A stretch of 64,000 bases of DNA from Penumbrarchaeum sp964445525 (GCA_964445525.1 CAYULA010000004.1:1-64000), one strand, 5' to 3'; counted from the first letter of the stretch, positions 19,326 to 28,126 are shown. Program-made: numbers and translations. Notes: generated by a model from the sequence alone, not told the origin.

Positions 19326-19433
19326 ATCATATAGGAAATTTAATAAGTCCAGTTATTCCAGTCTCTAAATACTGTTGATTACAAAAATACCGATCAAGTC
19401 CGGGGTGGGCGGGGTTTGTACGTTCGATCGAAG
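19326..19433 (+). repeat. Conserved 108-base element, copy A
   Basis: Starts at ATCATATAGGAAATT and ends with a 44-base core (19390-19433) that matches copy B at 22950-22993 in 34 of 44 positions without gaps. The outer part has a BRE/TATA-like GGAAATTTAATAAG. In the core, CGATCAA can pair with TTCGATCG through one bulged base. The core also reads PIKSGVGGVCTFDRS in one frame. The whole stretch lies between the ribosomal terminator and a lipoprotein gene. Its nature, small RNA or coding remnant, is unresolved. Confidence 0.55.
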
Positions 19434-19460
19434 CCTGCTTCGATCGATTTTTCATTTTTT
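19424..19460 (+). terminator. Perfect hairpin with T-runs after element copy A
   Basis: TCGATCGAAG, a CCTG loop and CTTCGATCGA give a perfect 10-bp stem (19424-19433 with 19438-19447), followed by TTTTT, CA and TTTTTT. It looks like an intrinsic terminator for a short transcript across element A and stands about 70 bases before the lipoprotein start. Its 5' arm competes with the element's own closing stem. Confidence 0.6.
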
Positions 19461-19530
19461 GAAGATCAATTTTGAAACGGGAAAAATTGATTATCCATCA
19501 AATGTATTCATTTTCCGGAAAGTGAGGAAG

Positions 19531-20085
19531 ATGAACAAGGTCTGGATAATGGTCATTACCATCGTTTCGATAATTTTCAGTTCGGGGTGTCTCGATATCG
19601 GGGTCCTCACTTCCGATTCAGAAACGAAGCTTGTTGGAACTCCTTTTGATAAATCTCTGTACGGTTCGGGATATCTCGAGGAGGGGGCGGAGGAGATTCT
19701 CTTCGAGCTCCCCTTAGGGGATTTTCAGTACCTGATCCATATGAGGGCCATAATCAACTGGGAGGATGAACCGCCTGTTGACAGGAGTATGGCCTATCAC
19801 AATGAAGGGGATACGTTTTCCGTAAGGATCACTAGCGGAGAACATATCAATCACGTATCTTCCAATGTCAACGCGGAATACTGTGAGGGAAGGACCTATG
19901 TTAATGTGGAGGGGGACCTCGTTCAGAACGATTCCATATCGAGGCCCCTTACCTTCAGAGTCGTTGTGAAATTGATCCATTGCGGAGATCAATATCCCTT
20001 CTATTACCGCTCGGAAGCCATGAAGGTAGAGGATGAGGGAAACGATTACACATGGACGGTGGAGTACCGCTATGTCGAGAAGTGA
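19531..20085 (+). CDS. Small predicted lipoprotein, unknown function
   Basis: 184 residues from the ATG at 19531, which follows an AGTGAGG ribosome site. A longer in-frame extension upstream would run through element A and its hairpin and is rejected. The signal sequence ends in a lipobox, IIFSSGC (Cys near residue 19), so the mature protein should be lipid-anchored outside. The rest is a compact, mostly beta-strand domain (DFQYLIHMRAIINWED, RPLTFRVVVKLIHCGD) with two further cysteines that could form a disulfide. No family was recognised. A second lipoprotein follows 45 bases downstream with its own TATA box. Confidence 0.6.
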   Translation: MNKVWIMVITIVSIIFSSGCLDIGVLTSDSETKLVGTPFDKSLYGSGYLEEGAEEILFELPLGDFQYLIHMRAIINWEDEPPVDRSMAYHNEGDTFSVRITSGEHINHVSSNVNAEYCEGRTYVNVEGDLVQNDSISRPLTFRVVVKLIHCGDQYPFYYRSEAMKVEDEGNDYTWTVEYRYVEK

Positions 20086-20097
20086 ATTTGACCCAAT

Positions 20098-20108
20098 AAT
20101 TTATAATT
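20098..20108 (+). promoter_or_regulatory. TATA box of the PD40 lipoprotein gene
   Basis: AATTTATAATTT-like box centred about 28 bases before the ATG at 20131. Transcription should start within a few bases of the start codon, giving a leaderless or nearly leaderless mRNA. Confidence 0.6.
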
Positions 20109-20130
20109 TTGAATATACCATGGAAAAATC

Positions 20131-21114
20131 ATGAGATATCTTCCCGTACTTGCGGTATTGATCCTGACCATTCCGATTTCGGGATGTCTGGAGGACGGAG
20201 AAGATCCTACTTCCGGAGAGGAAGATGATTCGGTTCTGGAATATCCCGACACCACAAGGGAGGAATCACTTCCCGGAGATATTGCCAAGAGGACTCCTTC
20301 GGGAGATGCCACACCCCCCATTCTTCATTCGGACATATTCTCCGAACCAATCCCCATGGAAGGACCGGTCAACACTGCGGGAGCCGAGGATTCACCTTTT
20401 ATCCTTCCAGATGGGAAGACCTTCTATTTCTTTTTCACACCGGATGTCCGGGTTCCCCCCGAAAAACAGCTTCTGGACAATGTCACCGGGATCTGGGTTT
20501 CGGAGTTGATCGGTGGCCAGTGGTCCGAACCCGAAAGAGTATGGCTGCAGGATCCCGGCAAGCTCGCACTCGACGGAGCCCACTGGGCGGATGACGATGA
20601 GATATGGTTCGCATCGGCAAGGGAGGGATACACCGGCCTCCATTATTTCAGAGCCGAGAAGGAAAATGGAAGCTTTACGAACTGGGAATACACCGGTGAC
20701 AGGCTGAATGAGGAGATCGAGATGGGAGAGATGCATCGAGTCGGAGACACCATCTACTTCCATTCGCCCAGGAACGGTGGAAAGGGGGGAAATGACATCT
20801 GGAGGACCTCACTCGTGGAAGGCAGATGGGAGGATCCTGTCAACATGGAAGAAATCAACTCACCCTCGGAGGAATCACTTCCCTGGGTCAGCGAGGACGA
20901 GACAGAGATCTTCTTCACGAGGACCCATCTTGGAACACCCGGCATCTTCAGATCGATAAAGGTCAACGACACCTGGTCCGGTCCGGAGATGATCCTCTCT
21001 CAATTCGCAGGAGAACCCACACTGGATGGGGAGGGAAACCTCTACTTCGTTCACCATTATTACGAGAGCGGAGATATGATCGAGGCTGATATCTATTACT
21101 GCCAGAGACTGTGA
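20131..21114 (+). CDS. Lipoprotein with PD40/TolB-like beta-propeller
   Basis: 327 residues. The signal peptide ends in lipobox IPISGC (Cys near residue 19), followed by an acidic Asp/Glu/Ser/Thr linker. From about residue 85 there are WD40-like PD40 blades of the pattern SPFILPDGKTFYFFF, AHWADDDEIWFASARE, LPWVSEDETEIFFTR and PTLDGEGNLYFVHH. Such propellers bind proteins or ligands at the cell surface. The gene probably has its own promoter, since a TATA box lies between it and the upstream lipoprotein. No enzymatic residues are evident. Confidence 0.75.
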   Translation: MRYLPVLAVLILTIPISGCLEDGEDPTSGEEDDSVLEYPDTTREESLPGDIAKRTPSGDATPPILHSDIFSEPIPMEGPVNTAGAEDSPFILPDGKTFYFFFTPDVRVPPEKQLLDNVTGIWVSELIGGQWSEPERVWLQDPGKLALDGAHWADDDEIWFASAREGYTGLHYFRAEKENGSFTNWEYTGDRLNEEIEMGEMHRVGDTIYFHSPRNGGKGGNDIWRTSLVEGRWEDPVNMEEINSPSEESLPWVSEDETEIFFTRTHLGTPGIFRSIKVNDTWSGPEMILSQFAGEPTLDGEGNLYFVHHYYESGDMIEADIYYCQRL

Positions 21115-21251
21115 TAGATTTATTGAAATAATTCGGAGATCTTTCATGCATTTTCATGAAACAACATATGCATTCTGGTTATTTTCATCAAGAGAACCTT
21201 GAAGAAAGAATGATCGCCCTTCTCAGACCGTTCACTTAATATGATTCCTCT

Positions 21252-22178
21252 TTAGATGTATTCGGGAAGAGCCTTGCTGAAACTGTTGAATAATTCCTCC
21301 TTCCCGGAGAAAACCGTTCCTTTCTGATCAAGTATGCCTGCATCGGAGATCTCCATCAGATTTGCGAGGATCTGAAATGGCTGCTTCTTCCTTGCTCTTT
21401 GATACATGTCATCGTAATGTCTTCCGATCTCCTCATGTTCCAGGGGGATGAGGCCCTCTGCATAATGAGATTGGAGATAGAATGCATTTGATAGCTCAAG
21501 GTATGGTGTCAGGATGAAGATCTTAAGGTCCTCACTCAGATACCTGAAGCCTTCTTTCAAAACCTCGTTTAGAAGTCCTCTCCTGGTATCCCTCTCATCG
21601 ATATCGGCCAGATCATATTTATTGATCTCATTTCCCGGATAGATTTTCACTTCATCTTTTGTTATGAAATCCAGGGATTCGAGGAATGAGATGTAGGAAT
21701 CTGCCCTTGCCCCTGTCATTCTTGCCTTCAATTGAGAAATGGGTATCTCGCCCATATGAATAAGAGATGACATGATCTCCTTGATGGGATTCAACCCTGT
21801 CTGGACCTTTGGTATGGCCAGAAATCTATCACCAAATGAATCCATAACTGCATTTTCTGCCTTGAATATCAGAGAATTTCTCATGTCCTCCAGATTTTCA
21901 TGGATCTCCTGTCTGGCCGGATGATCGATCAGTAGCCTGTCGCCAATCTTTCTGGTGGATATGGAAGCCACATTATCCAGATCAATGAACCTTATGATGG
22001 GAGGCCTGCCAGGGGAATTGATGATCCTTGGAATGGTCAATCCCATTTGATGATAAACCGTATTCTCAACTACTCTGCTATCTGAAATGTAAATATTTCT
22101 GCTGACCCGGTTTCTGGTCCAATCTTCCATTACATCGTTCAGGTCCATTCCTTTTTGGAATGGGATCTCCGTTTTCAT
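21252..22178 (-). CDS. Unknown protein with a winged-helix-like segment, overlapping a C39-like peptidase gene
   Basis: 308 residues, no signal peptide or membrane helix, so cytoplasmic. Residues about 130-190 (NPIKEIMSSLIHMGEIPIS, then LESLDFITKDEVKIYP) have the helix-helix-helix-wing spacing of a winged-helix domain. The N-terminal 120 residues and the helical C-terminal part match no family I know. The start ATG overlaps the stop of the upstream peptidase gene (ATGA, 22175-22178), so the two are co-translated and probably act together, for example as regulator, substrate or inhibitor. That partnership is inferred from overlap only. Confidence 0.55.
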   Translation of the reverse strand: MKTEIPFQKGMDLNDVMEDWTRNRVSRNIYISDSRVVENTVYHQMGLTIPRIINSPGRPPIIRFIDLDNVASISTRKIGDRLLIDHPARQEIHENLEDMRNSLIFKAENAVMDSFGDRFLAIPKVQTGLNPIKEIMSSLIHMGEIPISQLKARMTGARADSYISFLESLDFITKDEVKIYPGNEINKYDLADIDERDTRRGLLNEVLKEGFRYLSEDLKIFILTPYLELSNAFYLQSHYAEGLIPLEHEEIGRHYDDMYQRARKKQPFQILANLMEISDAGILDQKGTVFSGKEELFNSFSKALPEYI

Positions 22179-22807
22179 TGTTCTCGTGCTCCTCTAGGTG
22201 TGAAATCGGATAATAATCTTTGTGATACTTTTTTTGGCTGTGCCCAGCATGTCCATCTTGGTTCATAAGCACCGTCCCATAATTTACCGAATGTTCTGAT
22301 CTTCATGGTTCTATTGATCTTATGAGTTCCCTTGAAGAAACTTTCAAACGGATCGTAATAATAGATGATGGTATGATCAACTCCCATTATTATAATCACG
22401 TGATCCAGTCTTCTTCTCCCAAATGTTTTCACACCTATCTCGGAGAAATGATCCGAAGAGACAGTTACTATTGGATTTGACATCCCTGAATCATCACTTA
22501 TTTTCTTCAATTTTTCAATGTTCATTCCGGGGGCTCTTTCATTCTTCCATTCATAATTATATGGTTCAAGTATGTCGGACATGGCCTTTGGAATTATGCT
22601 CTCATCGCACATCATACCATTTCGATAACCGCAAATCTTGTTCATTTTCTTGAGGCTGAACCTCAATTTGGACAATTTAATCCTTCTTCCAAGATCGTTA
22701 AGTGAGTTCATCAAAGAAGCGGAATAGCACATGTCCGGCTTGGTTTGAGGATGATAAGTTGAAATCCTCTTCAGGTATTCCTCCACCGGGAGATCTTCAA
22801 GTGTCAT
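22175..22807 (-). CDS. C39-like (papain-fold) cysteine peptidase, cytoplasmic
   Basis: 210 residues without a signal peptide. Features of the C39 fold are visible: an oxyanion Gln21 followed by Cys27 (QTKPDMCYSASLMNSL), His136 (RLDHVIIIMGVD) and Asp152 in YYYDPFES, with the usual spacing. C39 domains cleave leader peptides in transporters, but stand-alone versions have diverse roles, and no transporter domain is present here. The gene is first in a two-gene unit with the overlapping gene downstream. A TATA box lies about 35 bases upstream, leaving a leader of only about 8 bases. The family call is moderately sure; activity is unproven. Confidence 0.65.
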   Translation of the reverse strand: MTLEDLPVEEYLKRISTYHPQTKPDMCYSASLMNSLNDLGRRIKLSKLRFSLKKMNKICGYRNGMMCDESIIPKAMSDILEPYNYEWKNERAPGMNIEKLKKISDDSGMSNPIVTVSSDHFSEIGVKTFGRRRLDHVIIIMGVDHTIIYYYDPFESFFKGTHKINRTMKIRTFGKLWDGAYEPRWTCWAQPKKVSQRLLSDFTPRGAREQ

Positions 22808-22834
22808 TGATCACATATATGACCCGGAATTCGA

Positions 22835-22847
22835 ATATTTATAACTT
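22835..22847 (-). promoter_or_regulatory. TATA box of the C39 peptidase pair
   Basis: The minus strand reads AAGTTATAAATAT, centred about 34 bases before the ATG at 22807, so the mRNA should have a very short leader. Confidence 0.55.
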
Positions 22848-22887
22848 GACACAGGATTTGAAAAAGAATGGATATGGAAAATTTTTC

Positions 22888-22993
22888 ATCATATGGGAAA
22901 TTCAAGGTACCCAGTCAATCATCTCCTAAAAATTTCAATCACTGAAAATCCGATCAAATCAGGGGTTGGTTTGATTTGTACTTTAGATTGAAG
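22888..22993 (+). repeat. Conserved 108-base element, copy B
   Basis: Matches copy A (19326-19433): the ATCATAT-GGAAATT start, CCCAGT at the same offset and the 44-base core (22950-22993). In the core, CGATCAAA pairs with TTTAGATTG through one bulge, and one substitution keeps a G-T pair. TCCGAT (22949-22954) and ATCGGA (22995-23000) close the core. Reading it as protein gives PIKSGVGLICTLD and then a stop. It lies between the divergent start of the C39 pair and the terminator of the AIM24 gene. Confidence 0.55.
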
Positions 22994-23007
22994 AATCGGA
23001 TAAAATG

Positions 23008-23032
23008 AAAAAGAGGCTCTTTTCAAAGAGCC
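23008..23032 (-). terminator. Terminator of the AIM24-family gene
   Basis: On the minus strand GGCTCTTT, a 2-base loop and AAAGAGCC form an 8-bp perfect stem followed by a T-rich run (CTCTTTTTCATTTT), about 22 bases after the stop codon. Confidence 0.75.
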
Positions 23033-23054
23033 CCTTTCGTCAAAGGTTTGTCCC

Positions 23055-23750
23055 TCAGCCCCTGGGGGCTGTTACAGCTCCTTCCTCGTACGGCTGGATC
23101 ACGACGAATCCATCTCCCTTGAACTTCATCTGGAAAGTCTCTCCCGAGGACCTCCCCGTCAATGTCTTGAAGGATATATCGGTCTTGAAATCCGGATGCA
23201 GGTTCCCAGACCAGGCCACCGTGGCCTGCGGGTCTGTCATGACAGGATCATCTCCTGTCACCTTTAGTGTGACAGGATCCTTGTGGGTGGTGATCGCTAT
23301 CATTCCCTTCCCCTCAAGTTTCACATTGAAGAGACCTCCCGCCATCATCCCTCCCACCTTCTTCATCATCTTCACATCCCAATTTATACTGTCCTCGAAT
23401 GCCAGGACATCATTTCCGTTAACGTAGATGGAATCCCCGTCCAGCTCGATAATCGTTATCTTCTTTCCCTGGTCCGCCAGATAGAGCTTCCCGTCTCCGG
23501 ATGCCTTCGTTAGCAGCATGCCTTCTCCGGTCAACTTCTCCTTGAAGTATTTTCCGAGGCCCTTGTCCGAAAGTCCCGCCTTGTCGAATTTGATGGACCC
23601 CCTGTAAGCGACCATGGAACCCCATTTGGTCCATACCTTGCCATCAAGATTGATCTCCAGAAGGTGCGATGATTCAAGTTCGAATTTACCCTGGCCTTTA
23701 TCTTCCTGAGCCGTTTCCTTCACGAAACTGTCTAGAGAATACCTTCCCAT
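23055..23750 (-). CDS. AIM24-family (TIGR00266-like) protein
   Basis: 231 residues with no signal or membrane segment. The pattern of short beta strands with glycine turns matches the AIM24/DUF124 family, a double-stranded beta-helix fold: SHLLEINLDGKVWTKWGSMV, MLLTKASGDGKLYLAD and DSIYVNGNDVLAFEDSI. The length is typical. In yeast the mitochondrial homologue affects respiratory-complex integrity, but the function in archaea is unknown. The gene has its own terminator. Confidence 0.85.
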   Translation of the reverse strand: MGRYSLDSFVKETAQEDKGQGKFELESSHLLEINLDGKVWTKWGSMVAYRGSIKFDKAGLSDKGLGKYFKEKLTGEGMLLTKASGDGKLYLADQGKKITIIELDGDSIYVNGNDVLAFEDSINWDVKMMKKVGGMMAGGLFNVKLEGKGMIAITTHKDPVTLKVTGDDPVMTDPQATVAWSGNLHPDFKTDISFKTLTGRSSGETFQMKFKGDGFVVIQPYEEGAVTAPRG

Positions 23751-23828
23751 GCCTATTCCTCCGGGACCTCCGGCCCCACCCCGAAAAGGCTCACATCAAT
23801 GATAAGATTGACCATAAAAAAAATAGAG

Positions 23829-23870
23829 AAAAAAACAAAGGGAAGATGGCCAAAGAGCACCTTCCCCTTT
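23829..23870 (-). terminator. Terminator of the peroxiredoxin gene
   Basis: Minus strand: AAAGGGGAAG, a 15-base loop and CTTCCCTTT (one unpaired base), then G and seven T residues. It lies just after the peroxiredoxin stop. Confidence 0.65.
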
Positions 23871-23882
23871 AGTTTTACCCAA

Positions 23883-24536
23883 TCATAGTTCCTTGGTGCA
23901 GAACCACCAGTCGTAGCAGCCTTCCTTGCCCCTTCTCTTCTCTGCTGATTTCTCGTCCGCGGCCGGCGGTATTATCACTTTGTCTCCCAGGAAATCGTTC
24001 TCTGGCCAGTTTGCTGGCATTGCGACTCCGTTCTTGTCCGAGTGCTGGAGTGCCTTGACCGCTCTCACGACCTCGTCGAGGTTCCTTCCGATCTCCTGTG
24101 GATAGTAGAGCATCAGCCTCAGCATTCCCTTGTCATCCACAACGAACACGGCTCTTACGGTATTGCTTCCTTTTCCGGGGTGAAGCATTCCGAGCTTCTT
24201 TGCAACGATCCCCTGGTCATCGGCGATTATGGGGAACTCTATCTTTGTATCAAGCTTCTCGTTGATCCACTCTGTCCACTTCATGTGGGCGAAAACCTGG
24301 TCTATGGAAAGACCTATGAGGTCTGCATTCAGTTCCTTGAATTCCTTCATCCTTTTCTGGAATCCCACGAACTCCGTTGTGCAAACCGGAGTGAAGTCGC
24401 CCGGATGGCTGAACAGCACGAACCATTTTCCCTTCTTGTCCTTTGGAAGTTTCATCATTCCATGGGTTGTCTTTACCTTCATGGTCGGAAACTCGTCCCC
24501 TAAAAGCGGCATGTTTATATTCTTCTCCTCGTCCAT
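23883..24536 (-). CDS. Peroxiredoxin, Prx6-type archaeal subfamily
   Basis: 217 residues. The peroxidatic Cys52 lies in FSHPGDFTPVCTTEF. The extended C-terminal domain ends GCYDWWFC, giving Cys207 and Cys213. These positions match the three-cysteine arrangement of the Aeropyrum pernix thioredoxin peroxidase, in which C-terminal Cys residues resolve the oxidised site. It should reduce hydrogen peroxide and organic peroxides in the cytoplasm, using thioredoxin or a similar donor; a thioredoxin gene is in this window at 54308. A TATA-like GGTTTAATAACC lies upstream. Confidence 0.93.
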   Translation of the reverse strand: MDEEKNINMPLLGDEFPTMKVKTTHGMMKLPKDKKGKWFVLFSHPGDFTPVCTTEFVGFQKRMKEFKELNADLIGLSIDQVFAHMKWTEWINEKLDTKIEFPIIADDQGIVAKKLGMLHPGKGSNTVRAVFVVDDKGMLRLMLYYPQEIGRNLDEVVRAVKALQHSDKNGVAMPANWPENDFLGDKVIIPPAADEKSAEKRRGKEGCYDWWFCTKEL

Positions 24537-24670
24537 TTCTTGTCACCGAACGAAACATTATTTTCAAGGTTATTAAACCGATCCCTCCATATTATGGCTG
24601 TATCTCTTCGGATAAACCAACCCAAATCTACAGCTTTCAAATCCGGCCAGTATCTGGAAATATTTCCGGT

Positions 24671-27600
24671 TCAGGTCTCTTCCAATGCTTCGTATTCCTT
24701 GCCGGTCCTCACGACGAGCACAACGAGCAGGATTATGGAGATGACGGCTCCTATGATCAGGGCAATGAGCAGCATTGTATTCTGATCATTTCCGTCCTCC
24801 ACATCCCCCTGGGTGGATTCCACCTCGGCTTCGAGTGTATCCAGCTCCTCCACTATACCCGAGAGCTGAGAAAGGGCCTCCAGGGCGGAATCTATGTCTT
24901 GAATATGATCCGATAAGGACCCGTTCACCTGATTTAGCTCATCGAGTACCTCCGAGAGCGACTGGGCATGTCTGGTGGCTTCGGTGGTGTTCAGCAACAA
25001 GAGGTATTCCATCAGGTCCTCCACGCCCGATCTGATCTCGTTGATGGTTGAATTGGATAGATTCACCATGAGGTTCCCGAGATCATCCAATCGGTGCATC
25101 ACATCAATGTTGGCAGAGGTAAGGTTGCCTTCCATTTCAGAAATGAAGGAATACAAACCCTGAAGGGAAGAACAGCATGAATCGATCGCATCCTCGATCT
25201 CGGTCTGCATCTCTTCCATGTGCTGGTTGACGGATGAGTTCAGCTCGAAAATCATGTTCGCAGTGCTGTTGCAGCATTCCTCCAGCATTACCCCGATTGA
25301 ATCAACACCTTCTCCGATGGTTGAAATATTGAGGTTGATCTCGTTTGAGATCCTGTTCAACTCATCGGTGATTTCGGTCAATCTCGAATCCAGGTATTCC
25401 CTCATGGAGGAATTCAATCCCTCCAATTTCACCGTGAGATTATACTCCACCATGTTCAACTTATCAAGTATCATATGGAAGTAGTCCTGGCTGGTTCCGT
25501 TCATGTAGTCCAGGTCCATCCACATCTCCGATAGCATGGACATGATCTGGTTCAGGGAAGCATTCTGCAAATCGAGGATATCCAGTGTTTCCTGCATTGC
25601 CGTTAACATGTCGTGGGTGTTATCCCCAGTAACCCTGAAATTGAAGCTTCCCTGAGCGAACCACAATATGGCCTCTCCTGCATGTCCGAACACGGATACA
25701 TTCAGGGTCCATTCTCCTGTCGCAGCATCGCTTGGTACGGGGAATGGAAGGCTCCAATGATCGGCCATCATGTAGATCTCATCGGAAATGAAGAGTACCT
25801 CTCCATTCGGCGTATCCAGTTTGAGATGTATCCTTACCTCCTTTGCAAAGGGCGTGAGCATGTTGGTCCTGATATGAGCCGTCCCCATCTGGTCCGGATG
25901 ATAATCATCCCGTTCTGTTGATACATCGATAAAGGGTCCGGTCATTTCTTCATTGTTCACGATTACCCGGACCATGTCCTCTGGATTATCCCCCGATGGA
26001 TTGTCCGCCTCAGCGGTTATGTTGAGATGGGTTCCATCAGGAAACAGGGTGGTATCCAAAATCGCCTGGTAGGGATATGATGTATCGACTCCTACCTGAA
26101 CACCGTTAACGGTCCAGATGACGCTGTTGACACTCATCAGAGTTACCTGGGCCTCGACCAATTCCATCCCGCTCACATGCTGTCCGCGAACGTGGCTCGT
26201 GATCAGGATATCACCCTCGGGATACTCGCCCGAGGGATTCACCAGGGGATAGAGGTCCTCCGAGCCTGACAAGCCGCCTATGGGATGAGGTTCGTCACCG
26301 ATACCGTCCATTCCCGGGGTATCCTGGAACGGTCCTCTGTATATGTCCCTCCCCTCGTAATCCGACCAGAAATTACCGCCCGCGGGCCATGGCAGATACC
26401 AGGTATTGCTCAATCCGTCATCGTTGGCCTGGTCTCCTCCCGGATTGTTCTGCATGAAAACATTTCCGTTAACATCGATATCGGTGGTTCTGGCCTCCAG
26501 GTCCAGACCGAAGCTGTCCGAGGATTCTATGGTATTTTGAGCCAAAAGCATGATGGTTCCGTTTCGGATTCGTATCCCCGCATTGTTGGAGACAAGGTGG
26601 TTTTCGCTGATCTCCAGTCTGCTTGCTTCGAAAGGACCCACAACATAGATTCCGACATCATCCGCACCCCGTATCCGATTCTCTCTGATGTTTGAATCCA
26701 CCAGATTGAATGTGGAAATACCTACCTTCCCTCCCATTATCTCGTTGTTAATGATAGAGCTCGATCCGGAATCCCTGATCTCGAGTCCGATATCGCATTC
26801 CGTGACGTAGTTGTCCACGAAAAAAGTTCCCGTCACGTTGTCCGTATTGAAGCCCGTGGTCGAGTTTGATATGGAATTCTTGATCATCACCGAATCATTT
26901 ACATGAGAGAGCAGGATGCCCTCCCTCGTATCATCAATTCTATTATCTTCAACAAATATCTCGCTGGAATCGGTGATATTGATTCCGCTGGTGGCATTTT
27001 CAATTCTATTTGACATAACATTGACCGACCTTGCATTAGACCACATAAAAATTCCGTCATCGGTCTGGTCCTTTATCGTATTGTTCCTGATATCGATGTC
27101 AGAGGAGTTAGGACCCAGTAGGTCTATTCCGACCGTATTATCATCTATATGATTATGATGCACATCGATATTTTCACAATCCCACATCGTGATACCGACA
27201 TTTGGACCAGAGATCGAATTATCTCCCACCTCGCAATCCACGCACATTTCCAGCAAGATACCGTCATAGGTGAGATTTCTCATTACGTTGGAATTGAATT
27301 TCAATCCCGTGGAATTGAGGGTATAAACGCCGTTCGTGTCATTGAATTGATTTCCTTCGATCACCCATTCCGAATTGTTTCCGCCGATCATTATTGCCGT
27401 ATTCTTGGAGTAGTTGATCGAGCAGTTCCTGATGATGTTACCTATCTGCCAGGTGTTGTGGATAATCGACCATATCGCATTCATCTCATTTGTTTTCAGA
27501 TGATTGTCATGGATTGAATTGTTATCCGAACCCCCCTCCATCAACAATCCCGTGCGGGAATTATCATGGATATGGCACATATGAATTTCATTATCATCGC

Positions 27601-28126
27601 TATCATTGATCCTTAATCCATACGTATTATTCCAGGATTCCACATCCGATACCCTGCAGAGGTCTGCACCGTTGAGGTGAATGCCCGAGTACGTTGCGCT
27701 GTAGGCCTTCACTGAACTTATGGTAATATTTTCAGCCTGATTCACATGGATGCAGGACCCTTTGCCTATCAGTCCTCTGTGTTCAAAGGTCATCTTGGAG
27801 ATCATAACATCATCGGATGTCACGGTCAGGACATCCCCCGAACCGTATGAAATTATCTTCACGAAATTGGTTGAGTTTCCCTTCAGTATCAGGCTCTTAC
27901 CAATACTCAAGCTCTCGTTGTAGGTTCCGTTACCGACAAGCACCGTGTCTCCGGGGTCCGCATCGTCTATGGCATCCTGGATCGTGGAATAGCTGCCGGG
28001 GACGTTCAGTATCTTTCCTTCAGCCTCATCGAAGAGTCCTTCTTCCACTACGAGGTCAAGAGCAATTACAGCTCCAATGACCATGGCCAGGGCTATCGCG
28101 AGCGTTGTGAATTTCATCCTTTCCAT
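24671..28126 (-). CDS. Surface protein: NosD-like parallel beta-helix, Ig-like domains, long coiled-coil stalk, membrane anchor
   Basis: 1151 residues from the ATG at 28126. An in-frame TTG at 28159 is rejected because an AAGGTGAG ribosome site lies just before 28126. A signal or anchor segment (about 5-25) is followed by a right-handed beta-helix at about 40-510, built of repeats like NxIxxNxIxxxxxGI (PGSYSTIQDAIDDADPGDTV at its start). One or two Ig-like domains follow (IWTVNGVQVGVD), then about 260 residues of heptad-rich coiled coil at about 840-1110 with several Cys pairs (EECCNST, DSCCSS), and a membrane helix at about 1113-1137. The beta-helix may bind or cleave polysaccharide, but no catalytic residues are clear. 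It would stand well off the membrane. Confidence 0.78.
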   Translation of the reverse strand: MERMKFTTLAIALAMVIGAVIALDLVVEEGLFDEAEGKILNVPGSYSTIQDAIDDADPGDTVLVGNGTYNESLSIGKSLILKGNSTNFVKIISYGSGDVLTVTSDDVMISKMTFEHRGLIGKGSCIHVNQAENITISSVKAYSATYSGIHLNGADLCRVSDVESWNNTYGLRINDSDDNEIHMCHIHDNSRTGLLMEGGSDNNSIHDNHLKTNEMNAIWSIIHNTWQIGNIIRNCSINYSKNTAIMIGGNNSEWVIEGNQFNDTNGVYTLNSTGLKFNSNVMRNLTYDGILLEMCVDCEVGDNSISGPNVGITMWDCENIDVHHNHIDDNTVGIDLLGPNSSDIDIRNNTIKDQTDDGIFMWSNARSVNVMSNRIENATSGINITDSSEIFVEDNRIDDTREGILLSHVNDSVMIKNSISNSTTGFNTDNVTGTFFVDNYVTECDIGLEIRDSGSSSIINNEIMGGKVGISTFNLVDSNIRENRIRGADDVGIYVVGPFEASRLEISENHLVSNNAGIRIRNGTIMLLAQNTIESSDSFGLDLEARTTDIDVNGNVFMQNNPGGDQANDDGLSNTWYLPWPAGGNFWSDYEGRDIYRGPFQDTPGMDGIGDEPHPIGGLSGSEDLYPLVNPSGEYPEGDILITSHVRGQHVSGMELVEAQVTLMSVNSVIWTVNGVQVGVDTSYPYQAILDTTLFPDGTHLNITAEADNPSGDNPEDMVRVIVNNEEMTGPFIDVSTERDDYHPDQMGTAHIRTNMLTPFAKEVRIHLKLDTPNGEVLFISDEIYMMADHWSLPFPVPSDAATGEWTLNVSVFGHAGEAILWFAQGSFNFRVTGDNTHDMLTAMQETLDILDLQNASLNQIMSMLSEMWMDLDYMNGTSQDYFHMILDKLNMVEYNLTVKLEGLNSSMREYLDSRLTEITDELNRISNEINLNISTIGEGVDSIGVMLEECCNSTANMIFELNSSVNQHMEEMQTEIEDAIDSCCSSLQGLYSFISEMEGNLTSANIDVMHRLDDLGNLMVNLSNSTINEIRSGVEDLMEYLLLLNTTEATRHAQSLSEVLDELNQVNGSLSDHIQDIDSALEALSQLSGIVEELDTLEAEVESTQGDVEDGNDQNTMLLIALIIGAVISIILLVVLVVRTGKEYEALEET

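Noticed and set aside
19390..19433. Element core as a tRNA fragment (GTACGTTCGATC)
   Set aside because: No cloverleaf fits, and copy B lacks the T-loop-like bases.
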